From Roseimarinus sediminis (GTDB taxonomy: Bacteria; Bacteroidota; Bacteroidia; Bacteroidales; Prolixibacteraceae), in the NCBI RefSeq assembly GCF_050433125.1, contig NZ_JBNPXV010000001.1, forward strand, positions 124,001-188,000: 64,000 nt of DNA. The letters run 5' to 3'. Shown here piece after piece: positions 24,884-35,059 of the stretch. Within the stretch, counting starts at the first letter, position 1, and every line of letters begins with the position of its first letter. The notes under the pieces were generated by a model. The model was not told the DNA's origin. It ran no database searches and worked only from the letters and a program-made list of their open reading frames with translations. The translations under genes and the position numbers were made by a program.

Positions 24884-26320
24884 TTAAATGGTTTTGATTT
24901 CGTTCACCAGTTTCTGCAAAGAGCTTTTGGCATCGCCGAAGAGCATACGCGTTTTATCGTTAAAGAAAAGCGGGTTTTCGATGCCGGCATAGCCTTTTCC
25001 CATTCCACGTTTCATAATGATGATATTTTTGGCATGACTGGCATTGATAATTGGCATTCCATGTATCGGGCTCGAAGGATCGTCGTTGGCTGCCGGATTC
25101 ACCACGTCGTTGGCGCCGATGATAATGGCCACATCGACATTGGGCATGTCGGGGTTGATGCTTTCCATTTCGACCAGTTGTTCGTAGGGAACATCGGCTT
25201 CGGCAAGCAGCACGTTCATGTGTCCGGGCATGCGGCCTGCCACCGGATGAATTCCATAACGCACATCGACCCCTTTATCGGCCAGCAAGGCATCAAACTC
25301 ATGAACCATGTGTTGTGCCTGTGCAGCAGCCAGACCGTAGCCCGGTATTATGACCACTTTCTTGGAGTAAGCCAGCAAAATGGCTGCATCGCTCAACTGA
25401 ATTTCTTTAATGGTACCTTCTTCGCCTGCTACGGCAGCACCGCCGCCGCCAAAGGCACCTACAATCACATTCAGCAACGAACGGTTCATGGCCTTACACA
25501 TCAGCAGGGTCAGTATCATTCCGGCAGCACCCACAAAGATTCCCCCCAATATCATGGCTTCGTTTGAATAAATAAAACCACCCATGGCGGCTGCGATGCC
25601 CGTTAGTGCATTCAACAAGGAAATCACCACCGGCATATCGGCTCCTCCAATGGGCATTACAAAAAGCACCCCGTACAACAAGGCCACGGCAAGCAGCGCA
25701 TAAACAGCCCATTGGGTCATGGCACCTTCACCTGCGATAATGATGAAAACTGCCAGCGCAATGGTAATCACCAGCAACAAAATGTTCACATATTTCATGT
25801 AAGCCCCGGTCAGATCTTTCACCTTTCCGTCGAGCTTGCCGTAGGCAATCATACTTCCGCTAAAGGCGATCGCACCAATAACAAGGCCCAGCACGGTAAC
25901 AATAATCGAAGAAACGTCGCCTCCAAGGGCCTTGGGGAATTCAAGCAGGGCCACCAGGGCCGATGCAGCACCGCCGGTTGCATTATAAAGTGAAACCAAC
26001 TGAGGCATGGCAGTCATTTTAACCTTAATGGCCACCATCCATCCGATGGCCGATCCCACGCCAATGGCAGCCAGGATGATCCAAATGTTGGTGAGCGAAA
26101 TTCCGTTCCCTGCATCATCTTTATGCAGCAGCAGGGTAGTAATCATGGCAAGCCCCATTCCGGTCGCAGCCCATAGGTTGCCACGTCGAGCCGTTTCAGG
26201 ATGGGATAAGCGTTTCAGTCCGAAAACAAACAGCAGTGCAGCTACCAAATAACTCAGTTCAAGCAGGCTGTCGCCCAGCGAAATAGCTGTTCCGTTTAAA
26301 GTTCCTATAATTTGATTCAT
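24884..26320 (-). CDS. pntB: NAD(P) transhydrogenase subunit beta
   Basis: The 478-residue subunit has about nine membrane helices (residues 1-270). The NADP(H)-binding domain III follows, with the Rossmann motif VVIIPGYGLAAAQAQH, the MPGHMNVLLAEADVPY loop, IIIGANDVVNPAA, and the conserved end IIMKRGMGKGYAGIENPLFF. Its length is normal. The enzyme couples proton entry to hydride transfer from NADH to NADP+, supplying NADPH. The start lies 6 bases after the pntAB stop, in an operon with the two alpha-subunit genes. Confidence 0.95.
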   Translation of the reverse strand: MNQIIGTLNGTAISLGDSLLELSYLVAALLFVFGLKRLSHPETARRGNLWAATGMGLAMITTLLLHKDDAGNGISLTNIWIILAAIGVGSAIGWMVAIKVKMTAMPQLVSLYNATGGAASALVALLEFPKALGGDVSSIIVTVLGLVIGAIAFSGSMIAYGKLDGKVKDLTGAYMKYVNILLLVITIALAVFIIIAGEGAMTQWAVYALLAVALLYGVLFVMPIGGADMPVVISLLNALTGIAAAMGGFIYSNEAMILGGIFVGAAGMILTLLMCKAMNRSLLNVIVGAFGGGGAAVAGEEGTIKEIQLSDAAILLAYSKKVVIIPGYGLAAAQAQHMVHEFDALLADKGVDVRYGIHPVAGRMPGHMNVLLAEADVPYEQLVEMESINPDMPNVDVAIIIGANDVVNPAANDDPSSPIHGMPIINASHAKNIIIMKRGMGKGYAGIENPLFFNDKTRMLFGDAKSSLQKLVNEIKTI

Positions 26321-26326
26321 GGCAGC

Positions 26327-26641
26327 TTACTTTTTTTTCTTTTTAAACATTTCGAGCATACGGTCGGTAACGGCAAAACCACCCACAACATTGAGGGTCC
26401 CAAAGATGAGTGCCAGTATCCCAAGCACCAGTTCGGCCGAAAAAACGGATAAATCGGCATGTCCAACCAAAATAATTCCTCCTATAATAATTACGCCACT
26501 AATGGCGTTGGCACCCGACATCAGGGGTGTATGTAAAACAGAGGGAACATTCGAAATCACTTCAATGCCCAAAAATACCGACAATGCGATAATGAAGATG
26601 GCCTCTTTGTAGGCATAAAACAGGTACAGTGCTTGTTCCAT
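26327..26641 (-). CDS. pntAB: NAD(P) transhydrogenase membrane subunit alpha-2
   Basis: The 104-residue protein is the separate membrane part of the alpha subunit. Three to four helices include the conserved ISNVPSVLHTPLMSGANAIS and the end helix GTLNVVGGFAVTDRMLEMFK, followed by a lysine run. The split form (alpha-1, alpha-2, beta) is usual in Bacteroidota. It starts 3 bases after the pntAA stop. Confidence 0.94.
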   Translation of the reverse strand: MEQALYLFYAYKEAIFIIALSVFLGIEVISNVPSVLHTPLMSGANAISGVIIIGGIILVGHADLSVFSAELVLGILALIFGTLNVVGGFAVTDRMLEMFKKKKK

Positions 26642-26644
26642 AAC

Positions 26645-27784
26645 TTAAGATGATTGTTGTTGATCGATGATTGACTTTACCCGCTCGCTAATTATTTCTC
26701 CCTGGTGGCTGATGCAGGTTCCTTTTACAATGTCGTCTTCAAAGTTGAGATTCAGTCCTCCGTCCTCGTTGATTATCAATTTCAGGAAGTTAAATACATT
26801 CTTTCCAAACATGCGGCTGGCATCAACGGCCATCGTCGAGGGATAATTTGACTGACCAATGATGGTTACACCATGATGCTCCACGGTCTCGTTGTTTTTA
26901 CTCAGTTCGCAGTTTCCGCCGGTCGATGCAGCCAGGTCAATGATCACACTGCCGGGCTTCATTTTTTCGACGGCTTCGGCTGGTAGCAACAAGGGTGCCT
27001 TTCGTCCGGGAATCTGTGCCGTACAAAGCACCACATTGGCTTTGGCTGCATGCTCGTTAATGGCTTTTTGCTGACGCTGCTTAAAATCTTCGTCCTGTTC
27101 GACGGCATAGCCCCCTGCACTCTTGCTTTCCGAAGCACCTTCAACTTCAATAAACCTGGCTCCCAGGCTTCGGACTTCTTCGCCGGCAGCAGCACGAACA
27201 TCGAAAGCCTCGACCCTTGCACCAAGGCGCCGGGCAGTTGCAATGGCCTGCAAGCCGGCAACTCCGGCTCCCAGAACCAATACGTTGGCCGGCCTGATGG
27301 TTCCGGCTGCCGTCATGAACATGGGGAAAAAGGTGGGTAAGCGCAAGGCAGCTTCCAGTATTGCTTTATAACCCGCCACCGTTGCCATCGATGAAAGTAC
27401 GTCCATAGCTTGCGCCCGAGATGTTCGCGGTATGTTATCAAGGCTGAAGGTAGTGATTCTGTTCTTGACAAACTGGTGCACCAGTTCCTGATTCATCAGG
27501 GGGTTAAAAACACTGCACCATACCTGTCCCTCCCGAAGTTGAGCACTTAGTTCGTCTTCAGGACCATGGATCTGTAATAGTACATCGGCTTTAGCAATGA
27601 GCGATGAGCGTTTTTCAACCTTCGCCCCTGCTTCACGGTAAGCGTCGTCGCTGGCAAAGGCGCGCACACCGGCCTGCTCTTCAACCAGCATTTCAACTTT
27701 CATTTCTGTAAGTTGTTTTACATGTTCGGGTAAGAGTGCTACCCTGTTTTCGCCTTCGGTTTCTTTTAATAATCCCAGAATCAT
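26645..27784 (-). CDS. pntAA: NAD(P) transhydrogenase subunit alpha-1
   Basis: The 379-residue protein carries the alanine dehydrogenase/PntA NAD(H)-binding domain: start MILGLLKETEGENRVALLPE, Rossmann motif VLVLGAGVAGLQAIATARRL and KPGSVIIDLAASTGGNCEL. The ATG at 27784 was preferred because it matches the family's usual N-terminus; an in-frame ATG at 27808 would add 8 residues and cannot be excluded. It is the first gene of the pnt operon and is divergent from the GH51 gene. Confidence 0.93.
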   Translation of the reverse strand: MILGLLKETEGENRVALLPEHVKQLTEMKVEMLVEEQAGVRAFASDDAYREAGAKVEKRSSLIAKADVLLQIHGPEDELSAQLREGQVWCSVFNPLMNQELVHQFVKNRITTFSLDNIPRTSRAQAMDVLSSMATVAGYKAILEAALRLPTFFPMFMTAAGTIRPANVLVLGAGVAGLQAIATARRLGARVEAFDVRAAAGEEVRSLGARFIEVEGASESKSAGGYAVEQDEDFKQRQQKAINEHAAKANVVLCTAQIPGRKAPLLLPAEAVEKMKPGSVIIDLAASTGGNCELSKNNETVEHHGVTIIGQSNYPSTMAVDASRMFGKNVFNFLKLIINEDGGLNLNFEDDIVKGTCISHQGEIISERVKSIIDQQQSS

Positions 27785-27957
27785 TGGAATAGCTTTAGTG
27801 ATATGCATAGAAACAAGTCACCCGGTGTTTTGTTTCAGAAAATTCATCCGCCATTCTGCTGTGTCATTTCATCGCTTTTCGACCGGCTCTGAAACTTCAA
27901 TATACGATTATCCTCTATTTTCATACAGCGATCGTCGTCGCTTTGACTGCTTTGACT

Positions 27958-27965
27958 TATTTTTG
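27958..27965 (+). promoter_or_regulatory. -7 element of the GH51 gene
   Basis: TATTTTTG matches TAnnTTTG exactly and lies 30 bases before the ATG at 27996. The nearest TTTG (27942-27945) is only 12 bases upstream, so the -33 element is weak or absent. Because the element lies inside the longer open frame, it supports the shorter start. Confidence 0.42.
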
Positions 27966-27995
27966 AAATCTAAAATCCAATTAAAAACTACTACT

Positions 27996-30728
27996 ATGTT
28001 ACCAGTTCGTTTCACCACTTTATTCATTTTCTTCGTAATTACGCTTGGTTTAAATGCCCAGGTAACGCTAAACATCGATATAAACCAGGAGCGCACTGCC
28101 ATAAGTGAAAACCTGATGGGCGTTTTTTTCGAAGACATCAACTATGCCGCCGACGGCGGGCTGTATGCAGAATTGATTCAAAACCGTTCGTTCGAATACT
28201 ATCCTGTAAGCGGATACACCAGCATGCCCCCACTTACGGCCTGGGCTTTGGTTAAGGAAAACGGAGCAAACGCCACCATGCGTATCGATGACATAGAATC
28301 GCTTAACACCAACAATACCAAACACCTTCGCTTAAGCATCAACAGCGAAACCGGAAAAGCAGGAATCCGAAATGCAGGCTTCGATGGAATGGTGTTGCGA
28401 AACGGAGAAAGGTACAATTTCTCGGTTTACCTGAAACGCGACAGTCACTTTGACCAGCCGCTTGAAGTAAGGCTCGAAAACAACAACGGATCGGTCATCG
28501 GAAGTGCACTGATCGACAATACTTCAGCCACATGGACCCAATACGAACTGGAATTAAGCTGCACCGAAACAAGTTATAACGGAACCCTGAGCCTGATAAC
28601 CAGTGGAGCCGGTACTGTCGATATTGACATGGTATCTCTTTTTCCTCAGAAAACATTTAAAAACCGCAAAAACGGTCTGCGTCCTGACCTGGCTCAGGCC
28701 ATTGCCGATGTAAAACCACAGTTTTTGCGTTTCCCCGGTGGTTGTATTTCGCACGGGAGAGGACTCGACAACGCCTACCGCTGGAAGCACACCGTAGGCG
28801 ATGTGGCCGAACGAAAACCCAACTGGAACCTGTGGGGTTACCATCAAACCTACGGACTGGGATTTTTCGAATACTTTCAGTTTGCCGAAGACATTGGCGC
28901 CATGCCTTTGCCTGTAGTGCCAATGGGCGTTTCATGCCAGTTCAGAGAACGTGAAATTTGCCCCATAGGCGACATGGGCATGTGGATAGACGATGCCCTC
29001 GACCTGGTTGAATTTGCCAATGGCGACGTCAACACGGAGTGGGGTGCAGTAAGAGCCCAAATGGGCCATCCCGAACCCTTCAATATGGAATACATTTGTC
29101 TTGGAAATGAGGAAGATGACATCCCTGAGTTCAGGGAACGCTTTATGATGATTACCGACTCACTCCGAAAGTATTATCCCGAAATTAAAATCATCGGAAC
29201 CTCGGGTGTTGATGATACAGGAGCTTACTATCATTCCCTGTGGGAATTCAGCCGTCATCATCACCTCGATGCTGTAGACGAACATTATTATAACGACCCC
29301 GAATGGTTTTTAAACAATGTACATCGTTACGATAATTTCGACCGTAACGGGCCGAAGGTTTTTATTGGTGAATATGCCTCGCGCGACGACCGTCACTTTA
29401 ATGCAATAGCCGAAGCAGCCTATCTTACAGGCGTTGAGCGCAATGCCGATGTTATCGAGTTTGCCTGCTATGCACCCATGCTGAGCAATGTGAATCATCA
29501 GCAATGGCATCCCGACATGATCCGTTTCGATAACAAAAGTGTGGTTAAAACGGCCAGTTATTACGTTCAGCAACTGTACAGTGTGAATACAGGCGATTTC
29601 TACCTGAAAAGCCAGTTAAGCTACAACGAAGGTTTCGATCCCGCTTCCGCTGCTTTCGAAGGAAGCATGGGACTTGGCACCTGGAACACTCAGGCCCGTT
29701 TCGACGATATTCAAATTGTGAGCGGAGGAAAAGTTATTTATGAAGAAGAGTTCAATGAAGGCTCAGGAGAGTGGCAGGTACTTTCAGGAGCTTTTTCAAT
29801 CAATGATGAAAGCTATGTACAAACCTCGAATGCCGAACCAGCCCTGAGCCGCTTCAGTGCCTACATCGATTCGAGCGAATACACCATCACCCTTAAAGCA
29901 ATGAAAACAGGCGGACGCGAAGGATTCTTAATACCCTTTGCCATGAAGGATGCCAACAACTACTACTGGTTTAACATTGCCGGTTGGGCCAATACCCAGC
30001 ATGCTATCGAACAGGTAGTGAACGGATCGAAAAATGTACTGTATACTTCAGGTGGCAGCATTCAAAACAACCGCTGGTATACCATTAAAATTGAAGTTAA
30101 CGCTTCGGGTGCCAGTTGCTGGCTCGACCAGGAAAGAATCTTCGACATCCCGGCACCAAGCGGACCTGTTACCGCATCGGTGCTTGAAGACACCGAAAGC
30201 AACGATTTAATTGTGAAGCTGGTTAATTCAGGAGATCAGTCCATTCAATCAACCATCAACATAGAAGGGATCAATATTAACCAGCAGGCCAAACTGACCA
30301 CCATGAGCGGAGCACCCGATGATCGAAATTCCATTTCTTCACCCAACAAGATTGTTCCCGAAGTCCGCGGATTCCATGTGACAAACACGTTTAACTACTC
30401 ACTTCCACCCTACTCATTTCATGTTTTCCGCATCAATAAGGCCAACGGTTCGTGGTCATCGATCAAAAACATGAAGCAGAAAAACGAATCGATGCTGAAG
30501 ATTGTTCCCAATCCTTCGGACGGATTCACCCAAATCTATTTTGACAATCCGCATTCCGAAGCATTCGACCTTTACCTCTACGACACCATGGGTAAATTAA
30601 TGCTTCAGAAACTGAATACGAAAAAGAACAGCTTTACCATCGAAGCAAGCAGTTTGCCCAGCGGCGTTTACCTGGTAAGTGTGAAAGGCAAGGACCGCGA
30701 TTATACCGGAAGGCTGGTGATGAACTAA
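27996..30728 (+). CDS. GH51 alpha-L-arabinofuranosidase with T9SS sorting domain
   Basis: The 910-residue protein begins with a signal peptide (cleavage near LNAQ, residue 23). The GH51 family start is ENLMGVFFEDINYAADGGL, followed by a small CBM4/9-like sandwich (about 65-205). The TIM barrel has acid/base E372 in CLGNEEDD and nucleophile E459 in VFIGEYASRD. A concanavalin-like insert (about 545-715, YYWFNIAGWANTQHAIEQVV) interrupts the C-terminal beta domain. A type IX sorting domain ends the protein (IVPNPSDGFTQIYFDN to YLVSVKGKDRDYTGRLV). The open frame extends 66 codons upstream, but this part has no signal peptide and overlaps the promoter. The enzyme removes arabinose from arabinan, completing the RG-I side-chain set. 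Confidence 0.92.
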   Translation: MLPVRFTTLFIFFVITLGLNAQVTLNIDINQERTAISENLMGVFFEDINYAADGGLYAELIQNRSFEYYPVSGYTSMPPLTAWALVKENGANATMRIDDIESLNTNNTKHLRLSINSETGKAGIRNAGFDGMVLRNGERYNFSVYLKRDSHFDQPLEVRLENNNGSVIGSALIDNTSATWTQYELELSCTETSYNGTLSLITSGAGTVDIDMVSLFPQKTFKNRKNGLRPDLAQAIADVKPQFLRFPGGCISHGRGLDNAYRWKHTVGDVAERKPNWNLWGYHQTYGLGFFEYFQFAEDIGAMPLPVVPMGVSCQFREREICPIGDMGMWIDDALDLVEFANGDVNTEWGAVRAQMGHPEPFNMEYICLGNEEDDIPEFRERFMMITDSLRKYYPEIKIIGTSGVDDTGAYYHSLWEFSRHHHLDAVDEHYYNDPEWFLNNVHRYDNFDRNGPKVFIGEYASRDDRHFNAIAEAAYLTGVERNADVIEFACYAPMLSNVNHQQWHPDMIRFDNKSVVKTASYYVQQLYSVNTGDFYLKSQLSYNEGFDPASAAFEGSMGLGTWNTQARFDDIQIVSGGKVIYEEEFNEGSGEWQVLSGAFSINDESYVQTSNAEPALSRFSAYIDSSEYTITLKAMKTGGREGFLIPFAMKDANNYYWFNIAGWANTQHAIEQVVNGSKNVLYTSGGSIQNNRWYTIKIEVNASGASCWLDQERIFDIPAPSGPVTASVLEDTESNDLIVKLVNSGDQSIQSTINIEGININQQAKLTTMSGAPDDRNSISSPNKIVPEVRGFHVTNTFNYSLPPYSFHVFRINKANGSWSSIKNMKQKNESMLKIVPNPSDGFTQIYFDNPHSEAFDLYLYDTMGKLMLQKLNTKKNSFTIEASSLPSGVYLVSVKGKDRDYTGRLVMN

Positions 30729-30738
30729 GCAGCACTGC

Positions 30739-33700
30739 TCAATCGTTCCGCAGGGCTTCGATCAACCGGAGTTTTTTCAGCTGACTGTTGGCCAGCAGGA
30801 CAATCCAGATCATGCCGTTCAGCATAATTGCTGCGATAAGCAGAAGAACAAAACCGACAGAAAGTTCTGAAAGCGAGCCTGCAATTACCGGATAAACCGA
30901 CACCAACGCAGTCACAAGTCCGATCAGAAGTCCCATCACTAATAAAAGTAGGTATTCAATTATCACAAGATTCCGGATGGTACTGCGCTGAAAACCAATG
31001 GAACTCAACAGGGCAAACTCGGCTTTTCGCTCGAGCAATGAACGCTGCAGCACAATGGCCAGACCAATGGTTCCGATTAAAAGCCCAAGTGCTCCCAGCA
31101 CCAGAAAGATAGCCAGGTAAGTATTGGTAATGCTCATGAAGCGGGCCAGGCGTACCGGAGCTTCGGTGAGTGCAAGACCAAAATCGCGGTAGATCAGTTC
31201 CAGATCACTGGCTATTGCTTCTTTTTGTTCCCTGTCTCCATCAATCAACATCACTTTCGATCCGCTGGATGTAGGGAAATGCTTCAGAAAGTGGGCATTG
31301 TCGACGATGACATTACCCTGAAAAACCGATGCTTTCAGTCCGGCCACCAGGAGCAGTTTCACTTCTTCGCCCAGCGCATTGCTGTAGCTCAGGGTATCGC
31401 CCACCTTTTTACCCAGGCCCCACTGAAGCACTGTTTGATCGGCAATGGCAGGTACCAGTTCACCGTAATCCTTTTTCAACGTTTGCCAGAAATCGCTTTT
31501 ATCAACATTTTCCATGCTGCTTTGTATGGCAAAACGTCCTTTGAGCTGTGTGGCATCAAGGCCTAAAATCCGGGGATTGCTGACACGGTTCAGGTTCAGA
31601 CAGCTTGCATCGTCGCCCTCGGCCACCCGCATCTGAACGGCCGTAAAGGGCACCGAAAATCCCTGTTCCCTGCGATAAGCTTCGTTATTTAGCTGGTGCA
31701 ATACCGGCACGGTGGTTTCGGCCCAGTATAAAAACCCGCCAGTACCGCTGGTAAACTCACCGGCAGTCGAAAACAGATCCTTTCGGTTCATACCGGTACT
31801 CACCACCAGATAAGTACCCATGGCAAGCAGCAATACAACTGTCAAACTGCGTGAAGGACTCAGCCTGATGTTTTCGAACACCAGCTTTTTTCTGTTGAAC
31901 TGTTGTGTTTCTCCTGTTTCTTTTGTCAGAAATAACCAGAAAAGAAGAACAAAAGCCAGCAACAGGGCACCACCAGCTACAAAAAATGCAGTAGCATCCA
32001 AATTGGCATTACTGCCCTGTACTTCCAATAAAACAGAAAGCAACGCATAAGCCAATGCCAGCCAGGCAAACAGATGCAATATGATTCTCGAGCGCCGGCT
32101 CATAATGGTGGCTGCTTTTCGCTGCAAGGCTGCTGTGTTTTTCTTTAGGGCACTTCTCAGGCTGAAAGCAACTGTTAGCAGTGCCACCAGCACACTGAGC
32201 AAAAAGCCTGTCAGTAAACTGCCTGTTTCAATTTTCGGCACCAGAACACTGGTACGTACGATGTCGTTCCAAACGTGATTCAAACCCCAAAACACCATGC
32301 GGTTGTACAAAACAGCCAGCAACAAACCGGGCAGTGCTCCGGCAACAGCAATCAGCAAACCTTCGGATAGAAAAAGCATTTGTATTCTTCGCCCCGTAAA
32401 TCCCATGGCCGAAAGTGTAGCAATTTCAGATTGTCGTTTTTCAAGGTTCAGACGGAAAAGCAGGGCGGTTAATATGACACCGGCAAGCAGAATGAAAAAA
32501 CTGAGCCCGATAAACAACTGCGTAAAATCGGTGCCATTTCGTGCAGCCGATAAACCTTCCTCTTTAACTGACTGAAGTTGAAAGCCCAGCAGAAACGGAT
32601 CGAGCTGTTCACTGATCTGCCTTGTAATCATTTCATCACTCCCCTCGCTTCGGGCAAAGCGAAGTGCGGTGAACGAGCCATAACGGTTGGCCCACAATTC
32701 ACGGGCTGTTGAATAAGCCACAAAAGCCTTGGGCAAGCCACGGTATTCATACCAGTAAGCTTCATCCTTGTCGCGGATGGCTTTCAGGTTGACAGGCACA
32801 CCGGTTTGCCAGTCGCTGCAACTTTCGGAGTCGGATAAACCCGGAATTCGCGGCATCAATGAGCGGTCGGCATAAGCACCTTCGATTTCCACTACTTTCT
32901 TCACCAGAAAACTACGGGAGCTTTCAGTGAGTTCCCTGAGCGGTCCTATATTGAAATAGCCTGTTTCGAGGCTGTCTCCTTCGGCTAGCTGCAAATCATC
33001 GGCCAGCCAGCTGTTGATGATTATTTCACCGGGTGCCAGCTGCGAATCGGGGACGGTGGAAACAAAGGAATAAGGCGTTTCACGACCATTGAATCGGAAG
33101 TAATTGGTAAAATATGTTAGGATGGGAGTAGACTGAAGTCCGCTGTTCTCCACACTCCGTCGAACAGCATCGTCGATAAAAACCCGCTGAGAACGGAGCT
33201 CCCACTCATCGGTAGCAGGCACATCGATCAGCTCAAGCGAAGCATCGGCAAGGGAAAACGAATTGCTTACAGCGCTTCGGATGGCCTCTTCGTCGGGCTT
33301 GCCTGTTAGGAGTATCAGGTTGGCATTTCCATTGAGTTCCATCAGCGCATTCAACTGGTCGAGCGACATAAAAACGTTAAACGGTGCTGTTTGGGAGTTG
33401 TGCAGGCTCAGTCGCCCAAGTTCCTCATCACTCAGGATACGGCTTACCCGTGCACGAAACGAAACAGTCTGATTTTCGTCGGATACAAAGGGCGCATTGG
33501 CCGGAATAAGCGAGGCCTTTTCGATGCGCAGTACTACTTCATCGCCACTTTCAAGATTCAGGCGTACAGCCATGTTAGTACTCACCGCCACCTCATTATT
33601 ATTGAAAGTAAAACCAGGGATGCCGGCCACATCATCAAAGTGCTCGTCCAGTCCCCATACATTCACCTTACTCAACGAAAGCCTGCCTCCATCGGTCGAA

Positions 33701-33978
33701 GCCAGGGCTTCCTGTTTTAAAACGGCTGTTGCATTGAAGTCTTCATCCCTTAGTTTTTGCGAAAGAGCAGTGGTAAAATACCGGTCGCCCGAATTCAGCG
33801 CATGGCTTATCTCGCCCAGGCGCAGGTGGACGGTTTTTTCAAGACTGTAATTAACCGAGTCGCCAACAATCAAACCACCTGTTATTACTGCCGTTGTGAT
33901 GGCCACACCGGCTGCAATAAACAGGTTGGCCATCAAATAATGCCGTATGCTTTGCAGTACAAGTTTGAATTTTGTCAT
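30739..33978 (-). CDS. FtsX/MacB-type ABC transporter permease, double-length
   Basis: The 1,079-residue protein has an N-terminal helix followed by a large periplasmic domain and three helices (about 490-620). Two further helices follow, then a second FtsX-like unit with its own extracytoplasmic domain and final three helices (about 950-1070). This is the duplicated FtsX architecture of lipoprotein- or macrolide-export-type systems. It follows its ATPase with only 6 bases between, so they form one exporter. The substrate is unknown. It converges with the GH51 gene, whose stop is 10 bases away. Confidence 0.88.
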   Translation of the reverse strand: MTKFKLVLQSIRHYLMANLFIAAGVAITTAVITGGLIVGDSVNYSLEKTVHLRLGEISHALNSGDRYFTTALSQKLRDEDFNATAVLKQEALASTDGGRLSLSKVNVWGLDEHFDDVAGIPGFTFNNNEVAVSTNMAVRLNLESGDEVVLRIEKASLIPANAPFVSDENQTVSFRARVSRILSDEELGRLSLHNSQTAPFNVFMSLDQLNALMELNGNANLILLTGKPDEEAIRSAVSNSFSLADASLELIDVPATDEWELRSQRVFIDDAVRRSVENSGLQSTPILTYFTNYFRFNGRETPYSFVSTVPDSQLAPGEIIINSWLADDLQLAEGDSLETGYFNIGPLRELTESSRSFLVKKVVEIEGAYADRSLMPRIPGLSDSESCSDWQTGVPVNLKAIRDKDEAYWYEYRGLPKAFVAYSTARELWANRYGSFTALRFARSEGSDEMITRQISEQLDPFLLGFQLQSVKEEGLSAARNGTDFTQLFIGLSFFILLAGVILTALLFRLNLEKRQSEIATLSAMGFTGRRIQMLFLSEGLLIAVAGALPGLLLAVLYNRMVFWGLNHVWNDIVRTSVLVPKIETGSLLTGFLLSVLVALLTVAFSLRSALKKNTAALQRKAATIMSRRSRIILHLFAWLALAYALLSVLLEVQGSNANLDATAFFVAGGALLLAFVLLFWLFLTKETGETQQFNRKKLVFENIRLSPSRSLTVVLLLAMGTYLVVSTGMNRKDLFSTAGEFTSGTGGFLYWAETTVPVLHQLNNEAYRREQGFSVPFTAVQMRVAEGDDASCLNLNRVSNPRILGLDATQLKGRFAIQSSMENVDKSDFWQTLKKDYGELVPAIADQTVLQWGLGKKVGDTLSYSNALGEEVKLLLVAGLKASVFQGNVIVDNAHFLKHFPTSSGSKVMLIDGDREQKEAIASDLELIYRDFGLALTEAPVRLARFMSITNTYLAIFLVLGALGLLIGTIGLAIVLQRSLLERKAEFALLSSIGFQRSTIRNLVIIEYLLLLVMGLLIGLVTALVSVYPVIAGSLSELSVGFVLLLIAAIMLNGMIWIVLLANSQLKKLRLIEALRND

Positions 33979-33984
33979 ATCGGT

Positions 33985-34662
33985 TTAATCTCTGAGATGC
34001 AATTTTCCGCTGTGCAGTTCATAAACCTGATCCATGCGGGCAGCCAGACCTGGTGAGTGGGTGACTACAACGAGCGTTGTTCCCATTTCTTTGTTCAGTT
34101 CGAGCAGCAGCGACGACAGCTTTTCGGCATTGTCCTCATCGAGGGCACCGGTCGGTTCGTCGGCCAGAATGATCGAGGGCTGATTGATGAGCGCCCGCAC
34201 CACGGCAGCCCGCTGACATTCACCACCCGACAGGGAGGCAGGTTTCTGAAAGCGCTGTTCCCATATTCCGGTTCGTTTCAGAAGGGCCTCGGCCCGTTTC
34301 GATGCTGCATCCACATCGTTGGTAAACGGAAGCACCGGCAGCAAAATGTTCTCCCACAGCGTGCACTGGGGCAACAGATGATGCAGCTGAAACACCATCC
34401 CTATTTTCCGGTTTCTGAATTCAGCCTGTTCGCGTGCCTGAAGCTGTCCAATATCCACACCATCGATGTTTACGCTACCTTCATCGGCCTTATCGAGCGT
34501 TCCAAGGATGTTGAGCAGGGTTGTTTTTCCACTTCCCGAGGGGCCGACAATGGCCACAGTATGCCCTTTTGGAAAGTCGGCCGAAAGCCCGTTCAGTACT
34601 TTGTGTTTAACCAAACCCGAAGCCGAAGGGTACGATTTAGCTATGTTTTGAATGTGTAGCAT
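33985..34662 (-). CDS. ABC transporter ATP-binding protein (LolD/MacB type)
   Basis: The 225-residue ATPase has Walker A GPSGSGKTTLLN, Q-loop MVFQLHHLLPQCT, signature LSGGECQRAAV, Walker B IILADEPTGALDED and the switch His in VVVTHSPGLA. The sequence pattern is that of LolD/FtsE-like ATPases that drive FtsX-type permeases from the inner membrane. It is first in the two-gene operon with the permease. Confidence 0.93.
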   Translation of the reverse strand: MLHIQNIAKSYPSASGLVKHKVLNGLSADFPKGHTVAIVGPSGSGKTTLLNILGTLDKADEGSVNIDGVDIGQLQAREQAEFRNRKIGMVFQLHHLLPQCTLWENILLPVLPFTNDVDAASKRAEALLKRTGIWEQRFQKPASLSGGECQRAAVVRALINQPSIILADEPTGALDEDNAEKLSSLLLELNKEMGTTLVVVTHSPGLAARMDQVYELHSGKLHLRD

Positions 34663-34717
34663 TTAGGTATATTTGTTGGGTATGAAAGCTTTTTTAAAGT
34701 TTTAATAAAACGATTTC

Positions 34718-35059
34718 TTAACGAATGGAAAGCACTTTCGAAAGACCATTTCTGATTTCATCCATTATAGAAACATTAAGTTCTCCAATTTTTCTTATGA
34801 ATCGCAACTGAGAAACCGATCGAACCTGAAAACAATCAGCACATGATATTTTTTCCAAAAAGTTGATGGAATCAGGATAAAGTTTTATCATCCATGGTGC
34901 AATCGCATAATGATCCTTCCAGTCGGTAATGGGGACAATTACTTTTAACGGAAGTTTCCCTAATGAATTATCATTGACAATTATTACCGGTCGAACCTTT
35001 CTAATTTCAGAACCAATTGTAGGTTCCAGATTTATGAGCCATATCTCATTTTGCTTCAT
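34718..35059 (-). CDS. MazF/PemK-like endoribonuclease toxin
   Basis: The 113-residue protein has the family N-terminus QNEIWLINLEPTIGSEIRKV followed by RPVIIVND, and the second strand motif VIVPITDWKD, as in CcdB/PemK-fold toxins that cut mRNA. The start at 35059 was chosen because it gives the normal MazF beginning and overlaps the antitoxin stop by 14 bases, a typical toxin-antitoxin arrangement; an ATG 6 codons upstream is less likely. Confidence 0.85.
   Translation of the reverse strand: MKQNEIWLINLEPTIGSEIRKVRPVIIVNDNSLGKLPLKVIVPITDWKDHYAIAPWMIKLYPDSINFLEKISCADCFQVRSVSQLRFIRKIGELNVSIMDEIRNGLSKVLSIR

Noticed and set aside
27798..27995. 66-codon N-terminal extension of GH51
   Set aside because: No signal peptide there, and it overlaps the -7 element and the divergent pntAA start.
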